Below, piece by piece: positions 33,883-41,871 of a stretch of DNA of 64,000 bases. Source of the DNA: DASXRA01 sp036502575. Lineage in GTDB: Bacteria > Actinomycetota > Actinomycetes > Mycobacteriales > Jatrophihabitantaceae. The translations under genes were made by a program, and so were the position numbers. The stretch is from the NCBI GenBank assembly GCA_036502575.1, contig DASXYL010000100.1, forward strand, positions 122,235 to 186,234. Direction: 5' to 3'. Positions within the stretch are counted from its first letter, which is position 1. Every line of letters starts with the position of its first letter. The notes under the pieces are model-generated. The model was not told the origin of the DNA, searched no databases, and worked only from the letters and a program-made list of their open reading frames with translations.

Positions 33883-33918
33883 TGGCTCGCCTCCTCGGGC
33901 GGGAACAGCCCTATTATT

Positions 33919-33940
33919 CTTCAACTGAATTAACTGTAAG
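33919..33940. promoter_or_regulatory. Island operator, site 9 (TTCAACTGAATTAACTGTAA)
   Basis: ACTGAATTAACT, one of the best copies. Shared by the divergent acyl-CoA dehydrogenase (33882) and CoA-transferase (33957). It ends 16 bp before the latter's GTG. Confidence 0.72.
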
Positions 33941-33956
33941 GGACGGTGCATCGAAC

Positions 33957-35258
33957 GTGACCGCGCAGACTGACGGTATTCCTCACACCGTCACGGCCGC
34001 TGCGATCGATCTCACCCACTACGTCCGGCCCGGTGACACAGTCGTCTGGGGCCAGGCCTGCGCGGAGCCTCTGTCGCTCACCCGGGCGCTCGCCGAGCAG
34101 CAGCCCTCGATCGGCCCGGTGCGCTGTTTCCTCGGTGTCGGCGCTTCGGGCAGTCGGATCGCTGATGGCCTCAGCTTCGTGGGCTACGGCGGTGGCGGCA
34201 CCAATCGGCGGCTCGACCGGGCCGGCGCCCTCGAGATCCTGCCCAGCCGCTACAGCGACCTGCCCCGGTTGTTCGCCGACCGCACCGTCCCCATCGACGT
34301 GGCGTTCGTCCAGGTCACGCCCGGGAACGAACCCGGCACCTACCACTTCGCGCTCGCCGCCGAATACCTGGTCGCGGCCGCGCGCGCGGCGCGGGTGGTC
34401 ATCGTCGAGGTGAACGAGGGCGCCCCGCACACCCCCGACGCGCCGGTCCTACGGGCCGCCGACATCGCCGCTGTCGTGCACGCCGCCTACCGTCCGGCCG
34501 AGCAGCCGGCACCGGCCGCGACCGATGCCGAAGCGCGCATCGCCGGGCACGTCGCCGAGCTGGTCGAGGACGGGTCGACGCTGCAGGTGGGCCTGGGCAC
34601 CCTGCCCGAGGCGATCGTGCGCGGGCTGACCGGTCGCCGCGATCTCGGCGTGCACTCCGGGACCATCGGCGACGCGGTCGCGGAGCTGACGGACGCGGGG
34701 GCGATCTCCAACGCCGGCAAGGTGCACGACCGGGGCACGAGCGTGGGCGGCGTGCTGATCGGCACCCGGCGGCTCTTCGACTTCGCACACCGCAACGAAG
34801 GCCTGGCGCTGCGCGACACGACGTACACCCACGATCCGGCCGTGCTCGCCGAGCAGCCGCGGCTGGTGGCGGTGAACTCAGCGCTCGAGGTCGACCTGAC
34901 CGGGCAGGTCAACTCCGAGGTCGCGGCCGGGCGGTACCTCGGCGCGGCCGGCGGGTTGCTGGACTTCATCCGGGGCGCGCACCGATCGCCGGGCGGGTTG
35001 CCGATCATCGCGCTGCGATCGACCGCCGGGGCGGGGAGCACGATCGTCGCCGAGCTGTCCGGCCCGGCCACGCTGCCCCGCAGCGAGGCGGCGATCATCG
35101 TGACCGAGTTCGGGGCGGTCGACCTGCGCGGCCTGACATTGTCGCAGCGACGCGATCGGCTGCTCGAGCTCGCCCATCCCGACCACCGCGACCAGCTCGC
35201 CGCGGTCGCCCCCGGTCCCGGCCAGCTCCGGGCCATCGACAGAGAGCAGTCGACATGA
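33957..35258 (+). CDS. Acetyl-CoA hydrolase/CoA-transferase family (4-hydroxybutyrate CoA-transferase-like)
   Basis: 433 aa, class I CoA-transferase fold. GDTVVWGQACAEPLSLTRALAE near 25, VFxxxxPGNEPGTYHFALAAEYL-like region near 122 (VTPGNEPGTYHFALAAEYL), LQVGLGTLPEAIVRGL, LGVHSGTIGDAVAELTDAG. The catalytic Glu is probably E310 in NSALEVDLTGQVNSE. Transfers CoA from acetyl-CoA or another donor to an acid. Couples to the thiolase by a 4-bp overlap; together they could finish a beta-oxidation turn or recycle CoA. Confidence 0.9.
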   Translation: MTAQTDGIPHTVTAAAIDLTHYVRPGDTVVWGQACAEPLSLTRALAEQQPSIGPVRCFLGVGASGSRIADGLSFVGYGGGGTNRRLDRAGALEILPSRYSDLPRLFADRTVPIDVAFVQVTPGNEPGTYHFALAAEYLVAAARAARVVIVEVNEGAPHTPDAPVLRAADIAAVVHAAYRPAEQPAPAATDAEARIAGHVAELVEDGSTLQVGLGTLPEAIVRGLTGRRDLGVHSGTIGDAVAELTDAGAISNAGKVHDRGTSVGGVLIGTRRLFDFAHRNEGLALRDTTYTHDPAVLAEQPRLVAVNSALEVDLTGQVNSEVAAGRYLGAAGGLLDFIRGAHRSPGGLPIIALRSTAGAGSTIVAELSGPATLPRSEAAIIVTEFGAVDLRGLTLSQRRDRLLELAHPDHRDQLAAVAPGPGQLRAIDREQST

Positions 35259-36451
35259 GAAGAGCAGTCGTGGTCAGCCCGGTCCGCACACCGGTCGGCG
35301 CGTTCGGCGGGGCGTTGCGGACGGTGCCCGCCGAGGACCTGGCGACGGTCGCCGTCCGCGCCGTCGTTGACCGATCCGGGATCGACCCAGCGCGGATCGA
35401 GGATGTGGTGCTGGCCCAGTCCTACGCGAACTCCGAGGCGCCGTGCATCGGACGGTGGGTCGCTCTGAACGCGGGGTTGCCGATCGAGGTGCCTGGAATG
35501 CAACTCGACCGGCGGTGCGGCAGTGGCCTGCAGGCGGTCATCACGGCGGCCATGATGGTGCAGACCGAGGCCGCCGACGTGGTGATCGCCGGAGGCGTCG
35601 AGAGCATGAGCGGCGTCGAGCACTACACCCGCGACGCCCGCTGGGGTCAGCGGGCCGGCGCGGTGACCCTGCACGATCGACTGGACCGGGGGCGGCTGCG
35701 GTCGCAACCGGAGAGCCGGTTCGGGGTGATCTCCGGGATGATCGAGACAGCGGAGAACCTGGCGACGAAGTACGGCATCACTCGCGACGCCGCAGACGAA
35801 TTCGCGGCCGAGAGCCAGCGACGGGCCGCAGCGTCCTGGGGCCGGGGCGCGTTCGACGGCGAGGTCGTGCCGGTCGAGGTCCCGCAACGCCGCGGTGACC
35901 CGGTAGTCGTCACCCGCGACGAGGGCGTGCGGCCGGACACGACCGTCGAGAAGCTCGCCGCCCTGCGGCCGATCATGCCCGGCGGGACGGTCACCGCCGG
36001 CAACGCCAGCCAGCAGAACGACGCCGCCGCCGCCTGCCTCGTCGTCGCCGAGGAGGTCGCCGAGGCGCTCGACCTGCAGCCGATGGCGGCCCTCACCGGC
36101 TGGGCGGCCGCGGGTTGCGACCCGGCGATGATGGGCATCGGCCCCGTCCCGGCGGTGGCTCGGCTCTTCGAACGGACCGGGCTGTCATTCGACGACCTGG
36201 ATCTCGTCGAGCTCAACGAGGCGTTCGCCGTCCAGGTCCTCGCCGTGCTCGATGCCTGGGGTTGGGACGATCGGTCCCGGCTGAACGTGAACGGCTCGGG
36301 CATCTCGCTCGGGCATCCGGTCGGCGCCACCGGCGTCCGGATCATGACGACCCTGCTGCACGAGTTGCAGCGCCGCTCCGGCCGATTCGCGCTGGAGACC
36401 ATGTGCGTCGGCGGCGGCCAGGGACTGGCTGCGATCTTCGAACGGCTGTGA
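35255..36451 (+). CDS. Thiolase (acetyl-CoA acyltransferase)
   Basis: 398 aa. The nucleophile is Cys88 in DRRCGSGLQA, the active-site His is about 353 in GHPVGATG, and the second Cys about 384 in CVGGGQG; NEAFAVQVL near 325 is also conserved. All catalytic residues of degradative thiolases are present. ATG overlaps the CoA-transferase stop. It cleaves 3-oxoacyl-CoA to acetyl- or propionyl-CoA. Confidence 0.95.
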   Translation: MRRAVVVSPVRTPVGAFGGALRTVPAEDLATVAVRAVVDRSGIDPARIEDVVLAQSYANSEAPCIGRWVALNAGLPIEVPGMQLDRRCGSGLQAVITAAMMVQTEAADVVIAGGVESMSGVEHYTRDARWGQRAGAVTLHDRLDRGRLRSQPESRFGVISGMIETAENLATKYGITRDAADEFAAESQRRAAASWGRGAFDGEVVPVEVPQRRGDPVVVTRDEGVRPDTTVEKLAALRPIMPGGTVTAGNASQQNDAAAACLVVAEEVAEALDLQPMAALTGWAAAGCDPAMMGIGPVPAVARLFERTGLSFDDLDLVELNEAFAVQVLAVLDAWGWDDRSRLNVNGSGISLGHPVGATGVRIMTTLLHELQRRSGRFALETMCVGGGQGLAAIFERL

Positions 36452-36461
36452 TCGAGAAAAC

Positions 36462-36484
36462 TAAACCAGTTATCTGTTTATATT
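36462..36484. promoter_or_regulatory. Island operator, site 10 (CCAGTTATCTGTTTATATT)
   Basis: TTATCTGT core similar to TTATCTGA of site 15; flanks are AT-rich. About 65 bp upstream of the two-domain MaoC gene. Confidence 0.6.
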
Positions 36485-36547
36485 AAATTGGGGCAGCACC
36501 CTGTATCGTGTCTGGAGGCAGCGCGAGCGGACGTGATGGAGGGGAAC

Positions 36548-37819
36548 GTGAGCATCACCGAGGATCAGCCCGTCGCGGCCGCGGAGTTCGGCAAGCTCAC
36601 CGACGAGGCTCTCGAGCGATCGCGCCGCCGTCTCGGCGTGCCTCAGCCGTTACAGCGCAGCCCGCACAACCTCGAGGTCAGCCGCGACGGCACCCGCCAT
36701 TTCGCGTACGGCTACGGCGACGACAACCCGCTGTACTGCGAGCCCCACTACGGCAAGAGCTCCCGGTGGAGAACGCTGATCGCCCCGCCGGGCTTCATGT
36801 ACACGATGGGCGAGGACGCCGCGCCGACCCCGGACGCCGAGACCCGGGCGCTGCTGAAGGGCGACCCGTTCGCGGGCCTCGGCTCGTATCAGGCCGTCAT
36901 GGAGTTCGAGTGGTACCGCCCGCTCGTGCTGGGCGACACGTGCCGACTCCTGCAGACCCAGGTCGGCGTCCAGGTGAAGCCGAGCCGATTCGGCGGCCGC
37001 ACCGCACACGTCACCCGTGACTTCCTCTACGCGAACGGCAACGGCGAGGTTCATGCCGTCCGCCGGGGTACCTGGATCAACGCCGAGCGCTCGGCGACGA
37101 AGACCCGATCCGACGATCAGAACCATCGCAGTGCCGAGCCCTACACCGAGGCGCAGCTCGCCGAGATCGACGCCGGGTACGAGGCCGAGACCCGGTGCGG
37201 CGCCGAGCCGCGCTTCTGGGAGGACGTGTCGATCGGCGAGCAGATCCAGCCGCGGGTCAAGGGACCGCTCGTCACCACCGATGTGGTGGTCTGGCACATC
37301 GGCTGGGGCATGCAGCTGACGCCACCGGGCGCGTTCCGGCTGGCTTATCGCACGCGCAAGAAGGCTCCCGGTCTCTACCCGGCCAACGATCTCAACATCC
37401 CCGACACCGTGCAGCGGCTGCACTGGGAACCGGAGCGGGCCCAGGAGCTCGGGCTGGCCACGTCCTACGACTACGGGGCGATGCGCGAGATCTGGATGAT
37501 GCACGCGCTCACCGACTGGATGGGCGACGACGCCTGGCTCTACCAGATGCGCTGCGAGCACCGCCGGTTCAACTACATCGGCGACACGACGTGGATCCGG
37601 GGAAGCGTGATCGGCAAGCGCACCGAGGGCCAGCACTCGATGGTCGACCTGGAGCTGCGCTGCACGAACCAGCGCGGTGAAGTGACCACCCCCGGCACCG
37701 CCACGATCATCCTGCCCAGCCGGGAGTTCGGGCCGGTGCACTTGCCGCCGCCGCCCGCCCCGACGCTGGACGGCATGGTGCAGAAGGAACTCGAGCGCTT
37801 CAGCATCGACAGCACCTGA
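36548..37819 (+). CDS. Two-domain MaoC-like protein (FAS1-like dehydratase domain)
   Basis: 423 aa. The N-terminal domain (about 50-190) has HFAYGYGDDNPLYCEPHYG, close to a hydratase D-x-N-P-x-x motif, and ends HAVRRGTWINAER. The second (about 220-420) begins EPRFWEDVSIGEQIQPRVKG and continues RRFNYIGDTTWIRGSVIGKR. GTG at 36548 has GGAGGGG at 36538-36544; upstream ATG 36536 and TTG 36488 are weaker. Family members hydrate unusual, often bulky, enoyl-CoAs. Single-gene unit with its own operator. Confidence 0.87.
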   Translation: MSITEDQPVAAAEFGKLTDEALERSRRRLGVPQPLQRSPHNLEVSRDGTRHFAYGYGDDNPLYCEPHYGKSSRWRTLIAPPGFMYTMGEDAAPTPDAETRALLKGDPFAGLGSYQAVMEFEWYRPLVLGDTCRLLQTQVGVQVKPSRFGGRTAHVTRDFLYANGNGEVHAVRRGTWINAERSATKTRSDDQNHRSAEPYTEAQLAEIDAGYEAETRCGAEPRFWEDVSIGEQIQPRVKGPLVTTDVVVWHIGWGMQLTPPGAFRLAYRTRKKAPGLYPANDLNIPDTVQRLHWEPERAQELGLATSYDYGAMREIWMMHALTDWMGDDAWLYQMRCEHRRFNYIGDTTWIRGSVIGKRTEGQHSMVDLELRCTNQRGEVTTPGTATIILPSREFGPVHLPPPPAPTLDGMVQKELERFSIDST

Positions 37820-38117
37820 AGCGTAGGGCCACCCGCTGGTGGCCGATCCCATGGGCGCACCGAGGCCCGGACGAGTCCGCCCAGTCCCGCCTTTGCTCTG
37901 CTTACCAATACGCAGCATTTGGCCGGCGCGCGACCCATCCCAGCGAACTTAGATATCGATGGCGCGCCATGACAGCACATACGTATCAAGATCCGCCGCG
38001 AGGAAGTTGTGATCTTGGAGTTATGGCCGAATAGCGGCCGTAAGTCCAAGATCACGGGCGGCGGCCGGCCGACGAGCCGGACCCACCGCGCGCGTCACGG
38101 CGGAGCGGCCGGCAACG
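37820..38117. other. Non-coding interval between convergent genes
   Basis: About 300 bp with no credible ORF. It holds a hairpin GGCCACC/GGTGGCC at 37827-37844, likely a terminator for the MaoC gene, an AT-richer stretch at about 37895-37990, and family B repeat copy 2. Confidence 0.7.
38009..38055. repeat. Repeat family B, copy 2
   Basis: GTGATCTTGGAGTTATGGCCG at 38009-38029 pairs with 38035-38055 with two mismatches. The loop AATAG resembles the loops of the other copies. It lies between convergent genes (37819 and 38118). Confidence 0.85.
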
Positions 38118-39236
38118 CTACCTCGGTAGGCCCAGGCCGCGTTCGCCGATGATGTTGCGCTGGACGTCCTTGGTGCCCGCGCCGATCGTCACCTTGTAGC
38201 CGTCCAGGTAACGATCGCGGACGGCCGACTCGCCGACCAGACCGTCGAGCCCGGCGCTGTCCACGACGAGCCGGTCCACCCGTTGCCGCAGCTCGGAGTA
38301 GTAGAGGCGGATCATCGACGCGCTGGCGCCGAGGTCGTCGTTGCGAGCGCTCCGCGACACCATCCGCAGTGTCATCGCGTACATGGCCCGCGCCTCGGCC
38401 CGGGCCGTCGCGAGGCCGGCCGCCACCGCGTCGTCGACGCCCGGGCGCAGCCGATCCTCGATGTAGCGCGCGAGTTCGAGTTGCTCGCGCAGGAAGCCGG
38501 TGCCGCGCTCGAAGCCGAGGGTGGACATCGCCACGCTCCATCCGGCGCCCAGCTCGCCGACCACGTTGGTGACGGGGATGCGGACCTCGTCGTAGAACAC
38601 CTCGCAGAATTCGGTCGTTCCGGCCATCGTCATGATCGGCCGCACGTCGATGCCGGGGCTGCGCATATCGCAGATCACCCAGGTGAGCCCGTGATGGCGG
38701 GCCGAGCCCGGATCGGTTCGGATGAGCAGTTCCTGGAAGTCGGCGATGTCGCCGTCGCTGGTCCAGATCTTCTGCCCGGTGACCACGATCGCGTCGCCGT
38801 CGAGGCGGCCGCGCGTGGTGAGCGCGGCGAGGTCGCTGCCGGCGCCCGGCTCGGAGAACCCTTGGCACCACACCGATTCGCCGCGCAGGATGCGAGGCAG
38901 GTGATAGCGCTTCTGGTCCTCGCCGGCGCGGGCGATGAGCGTGGGGCCGGCGTGGTTGATGCCGACGAAGCCGCAGCCCAGGTCGGGCGAATCGGCCCGT
39001 ACGCACTCCTCGTACCAGATCAACTGCTGGGCGAGGCCCAGCCCGCGGCCGCCGTACTCGGCCGGCCAGCTGACGCCGGCGTATCCGCCGTCGAACTGGA
39101 CGCGCTGCCATTCCAGGTCGAACTCTCGGCGGGCGGCGCGGTCGGTCGGTGCCGGCTCGCGCGGGACGTGGTCGGCCAGCCAGTCCCGGACCTCGGCCCG
39201 GAACTCCTCATCCCCGGCGACATCGGTCAGCTCCAT
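38118..39236 (-). CDS. Acyl-CoA dehydrogenase, large subunit of a likely heteromeric pair
   Basis: 372 aa. QGFSEPGAGSDLAALTTRG near 124 and GQKIWTSDGDIADF near 151 are standard. The C-terminus reads KVTIGAGTKDVQRNIIGERGLGLPR, that is, GAGT in place of GEGT, so the usual MCAD-type Glu is absent. It follows a shorter acyl-CoA dehydrogenase by 13 bp. In mycobacteria, paired FadE proteins of this shape form alpha2-beta2 enzymes (for example FadE28/29) that oxidise bulky steroid side-chain CoAs. The same arrangement recurs at 40855-43046. Confidence 0.92.
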   Translation of the reverse strand: MELTDVAGDEEFRAEVRDWLADHVPREPAPTDRAARREFDLEWQRVQFDGGYAGVSWPAEYGGRGLGLAQQLIWYEECVRADSPDLGCGFVGINHAGPTLIARAGEDQKRYHLPRILRGESVWCQGFSEPGAGSDLAALTTRGRLDGDAIVVTGQKIWTSDGDIADFQELLIRTDPGSARHHGLTWVICDMRSPGIDVRPIMTMAGTTEFCEVFYDEVRIPVTNVVGELGAGWSVAMSTLGFERGTGFLREQLELARYIEDRLRPGVDDAVAAGLATARAEARAMYAMTLRMVSRSARNDDLGASASMIRLYYSELRQRVDRLVVDSAGLDGLVGESAVRDRYLDGYKVTIGAGTKDVQRNIIGERGLGLPR

Positions 39237-39249
39237 CGCGGAACCGGCC

Positions 39250-40206
39250 TCACCATGGGTTGGCCGCCGCCAGCAGCCGCTCGACCCGCCGGGACGGCGT
39301 CGCGAACTGCGCGCCGAGTACGTGGGCTCGCTTGAGATAGCGATGCGCGGAGTGCTCGTCGGTGAAGCCCATCGCGCCGTGGTTCTGGATGTTGTCGCGC
39401 GCGTTGGTCAGCGCCGCTGAGGTCGCGATCACCGACGCCGCGGTGACGTCCAGCGCCGCCTCGGGGCGGCCGGCGTCGAGCTCGACGGCGGCCAGTCCGG
39501 TCAGCGCCCAAGCCGCCTCGGCCCGAACGGCCATGTCGGCGCACCGATGCTTGACGGCCTGGAAGCTGCCGATCGGGCGGCCGTACTGCACCCGATCGAC
39601 GGCGTAGCGGACCGACTCGTCCCGGGCGCGTTCGGCGATCCCGACGAGCATCGCGGCAGCGAGTACCGCGCCACGCCCCGTGATGGCCGCGGACTCGACG
39701 GCCAGGCCCACTCCCTCGTCGATGCACGCGATACGCAGCTGGTAGGCCGGATCGATGGTGGCCGTCGTCTCGACGGTCTGCACCTGATCGCCGTCCACCA
39801 GCCGGCAACGGCCCGAGTCGTCGACCAGCAGCACCGAGCCCACCGGCGTCCCGTCGCTCCAGATCCGCCACTCGCCGTGACCGCGCGCCGGTTCGCCCAG
39901 TGCCACCCGTTCCGTTCCGGAAACGAGGGCGCTCAGCCGAACGGTGTCGCCCGCGGCCATCGCCAGCTCAACGGCGAGCACGGTGCCGAGGAACGGCGCG
40001 CTGGCCAGGGCCCGGCCGAGCTCGCGGAACAGCACGACCTGCTCGGCCAGGCGATAGCCGACCCCGCCGTAGCGCTCCGGGACCGCCAGGGCGAGCCAGC
40101 CGAGCTCGGCGCACGCCTGCCACGGCGGATCATCGCGTTCGGACAGCAGCCGCGCGGCGGTTCGGGCGATCTCCGCCTGGTCCTCGTTCTCGGCGAGGTC
40201 GATCAC
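39250..40206 (-). CDS. Acyl-CoA dehydrogenase-like protein, short subunit of a likely heteromeric pair
   Basis: 318 aa, about 60 shorter than a full enzyme. The N-terminal helical domain (LAVPERYGGVGYRLAEQVVL) and C-terminal helices (RVQYGRPIGSFQAVKHRCAD, NHGAMGFTDEHSAHRYLKRA) are kept. The beta domain is reduced: no SEPGxGSD motif. This fits the partner subunit of alpha2-beta2 FadE enzymes, in which one subunit contributes little to FAD binding. GTG start at 40206 with AAGGAG upstream. First gene of the pair; operator site 11 upstream. Confidence 0.88.
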   Translation of the reverse strand: MIDLAENEDQAEIARTAARLLSERDDPPWQACAELGWLALAVPERYGGVGYRLAEQVVLFRELGRALASAPFLGTVLAVELAMAAGDTVRLSALVSGTERVALGEPARGHGEWRIWSDGTPVGSVLLVDDSGRCRLVDGDQVQTVETTATIDPAYQLRIACIDEGVGLAVESAAITGRGAVLAAAMLVGIAERARDESVRYAVDRVQYGRPIGSFQAVKHRCADMAVRAEAAWALTGLAAVELDAGRPEAALDVTAASVIATSAALTNARDNIQNHGAMGFTDEHSAHRYLKRAHVLGAQFATPSRRVERLLAAANPW

Positions 40207-40252
40207 CCGGGCTCCTTTTCGACGGGTACGAACCGAGGCAGACAGACTACCA

Positions 40253-40275
40253 TTTGGTTAACTGAATTCACTACA
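40253..40275. promoter_or_regulatory. Island operator, site 11 (GGTTAACTGAATTCACTACA)
   Basis: TTAACTGA followed by a second ACT 9 bp later (ACTGAATTCACT). Shared by the divergent acyl-CoA dehydrogenase pair and the split-barrel protein at 40396. Confidence 0.72.
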
Positions 40276-40284
40276 TAGCACGAG

Positions 40285-40376
40285 GCCCGCCTCCCCGACT
40301 TTGCATTCGAGATCGACGCTATCCAGCGGCCGTTGGCTCGCGACAGCGTCGATCCTGGATGCAAAGTCGGGCGGGC
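40285..40376. repeat. Repeat family C, full copy: long palindrome in a 5' leader
   Basis: The left arm, 40285-40320 (CCGACTTTGCATTCGAGATC in its middle), pairs with 40345-40376 (GATGCAAAGTCGGGCGGGC at its end) with a few mismatches and a 3-base insert; the loop is about 24 nt. It lies between operator site 11 and the ATG at 40396, so it would be transcribed in the leader of that gene. A half copy is at 54530-54555. Confidence 0.85.
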
Positions 40377-40395
40377 GACGCGAGAGGGGACTTCG

Positions 40396-40851
40396 ATGGG
40401 TGTGCGACTCTCGATCGACGAGGCCTGGGAGTGCATCGAGGCAAGCCATACCGGGATCGTTACGACGCTGCGCCGCGACGGCTTCCCCATCACGCTGCCG
40501 GTCTGGTTCGTCGTCATCGATCGCGAGATCTACCTGCGTACGCCGGCACACAGCAAGAAGGTCGCCCGCGTCCGCCACGACAGCCGAGCCGGATTCCTGG
40601 TCGAGTCCGGTGAGCGCTGGGTCGAGCTCAAGGCGGTGTCGTTCAGCGCGCACGCGTCCGTCGTCGACGACGAACAGGTGCGGGCCCAGGTGCTGGCGAT
40701 GCTCAGCGACAAGTACCAGCAGTACCGCGCGTCACGCAGTGCGTTGCCCACGGCGACGGTGCAGCACTACGCCAGCCCCGAGGCCATCGTGCGGCTGACG
40801 CCCGAGGGCCGGATCCTCACGTGGGACAACGCCCGCATCGTGTTGTCCTGA
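40396..40851 (+). CDS. Pyridoxamine-phosphate-oxidase-like split-barrel protein
   Basis: 151 aa, FMN- or F420-binding split barrel: ASHTGIVTTLRRDGFPITLPVWFVV near 16 (two strands), EIYLRTPAHSKKVARVRHD, SRAGFLVESGERWVELKAV. Families of this size in actinobacteria include F420-dependent reductases and heme-degrading or FMN proteins; the cofactor cannot be told here. ATG 40396 follows GAGAGGGG. An in-frame start at 40333 lies within the palindrome. It shares a promoter region with the acyl-CoA dehydrogenase pair. Confidence 0.86.
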   Translation: MGVRLSIDEAWECIEASHTGIVTTLRRDGFPITLPVWFVVIDREIYLRTPAHSKKVARVRHDSRAGFLVESGERWVELKAVSFSAHASVVDDEQVRAQVLAMLSDKYQQYRASRSALPTATVQHYASPEAIVRLTPEGRILTWDNARIVLS

Positions 40852-40854
40852 CGG

Positions 40855-41871
40855 TTACACCGCGGCCAGCACCTGCGGGGCGATCCCCTGCCGCAACGAC
40901 TCGGGGTCGCCGAGGTACTGGCGGTCCAGGAGCGCCCGTTTCAGATACACGTGGACGTCGCACTCCCACGTGTAGCCGAAGCCGCCGTGCAGCTCGACGG
41001 CGGATCGCGCTGCCCGCACGTAGCCGTCGGTGATGTGCGACTTCGCCAACGCGGCGGCGTCCGCAGCGGCGGGTAGACCGACGTCCAGGGCATGTGCGGC
41101 GTACCAGTAGAGGCCCCGGCCGGGCTCCACGAGTAGGGCCAGGTCGGCCAGCTGGTGCTTCACCGCCTGGAACTGTCCGATCAGCTGCCCCCACTGCCGA
41201 CGCGTCTTCGCGTACTCGACGCTGAGGTCCAGGCAACGCAGCGCACCGCCGAACGCGTCCGCCGCGACCAGCACGTGGCCCACCGCGCGGACGTAGGCGA
41301 CGAGATCGGCCGCCGCGGCCGGCAAGGACTCCAGGGCCTCCGCCTCGATCGCCACCACATCGATGGGACGGGTCAGGTCGATCCCGGGCCGCCGCTGCTC
41401 GGTCGCGGCCGGCCCGGCAGCGGCGATCGCGAATCCGGCCGCGGTACGCACGAGGTACACATCGGCATCGCGTCCGCCGAGCACCGGCGCCCCCTCGTCC
41501 CAGACCAGGGCGGCCCGAACCGCGCCCGAGGTCAGCCCGGGCAGCCAACGGGCGCGCTGCGAAGCGCTGCCGCCCCGGGCGATGGCGAGCGAAGCCAGCC
41601 AGTGACTGAGATGCGGGCCGGGGGCGGCGCCGTATCCGAGCGCCTCGGCCGCCACCGCCAGGTCGAGGACGCCCAGCCCGAGCCCGCCGAACTCCTCAGG
41701 CATCGCGATCCCGGCCAGGCCGAGCGCGTTGAGGCCGTCCCACACGTCGGCGAGATCGTCGTCGGGCGCCTCGGCCCGGGCGCGGACCTCGGCGACCGGA
41801 TGCTCGGTGAGCAGGTAGCTGCGCACGGTGTCGCCGAGCAGTTGCTGTTCCGGACTCAGCTCGAAGTTCAC
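40855..41871 (-). CDS. Acyl-CoA dehydrogenase-like protein, short subunit of a second pair
   Basis: 338 aa. Starts VNFELSPEQQLLGDTVRSYL; has AMPEEFGGLGLGVLDLAVAA near 57 and RRQWGQLIGQFQAVKHQLAD and HGGFGYTWECDVHVYLKRA in the C-terminal helices. The central beta domain lacks the SEPGxGSD motif, as in the protein at 39250. Its GTG start overlaps the stop of the larger partner (GTGA), which strongly suggests a fixed-ratio complex. Converges with the split-barrel gene with a 3-bp gap. Confidence 0.88.
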   Translation of the reverse strand: MNFELSPEQQLLGDTVRSYLLTEHPVAEVRARAEAPDDDLADVWDGLNALGLAGIAMPEEFGGLGLGVLDLAVAAEALGYGAAPGPHLSHWLASLAIARGGSASQRARWLPGLTSGAVRAALVWDEGAPVLGGRDADVYLVRTAAGFAIAAAGPAATEQRRPGIDLTRPIDVVAIEAEALESLPAAAADLVAYVRAVGHVLVAADAFGGALRCLDLSVEYAKTRRQWGQLIGQFQAVKHQLADLALLVEPGRGLYWYAAHALDVGLPAAADAAALAKSHITDGYVRAARSAVELHGGFGYTWECDVHVYLKRALLDRQYLGDPESLRQGIAPQVLAAV

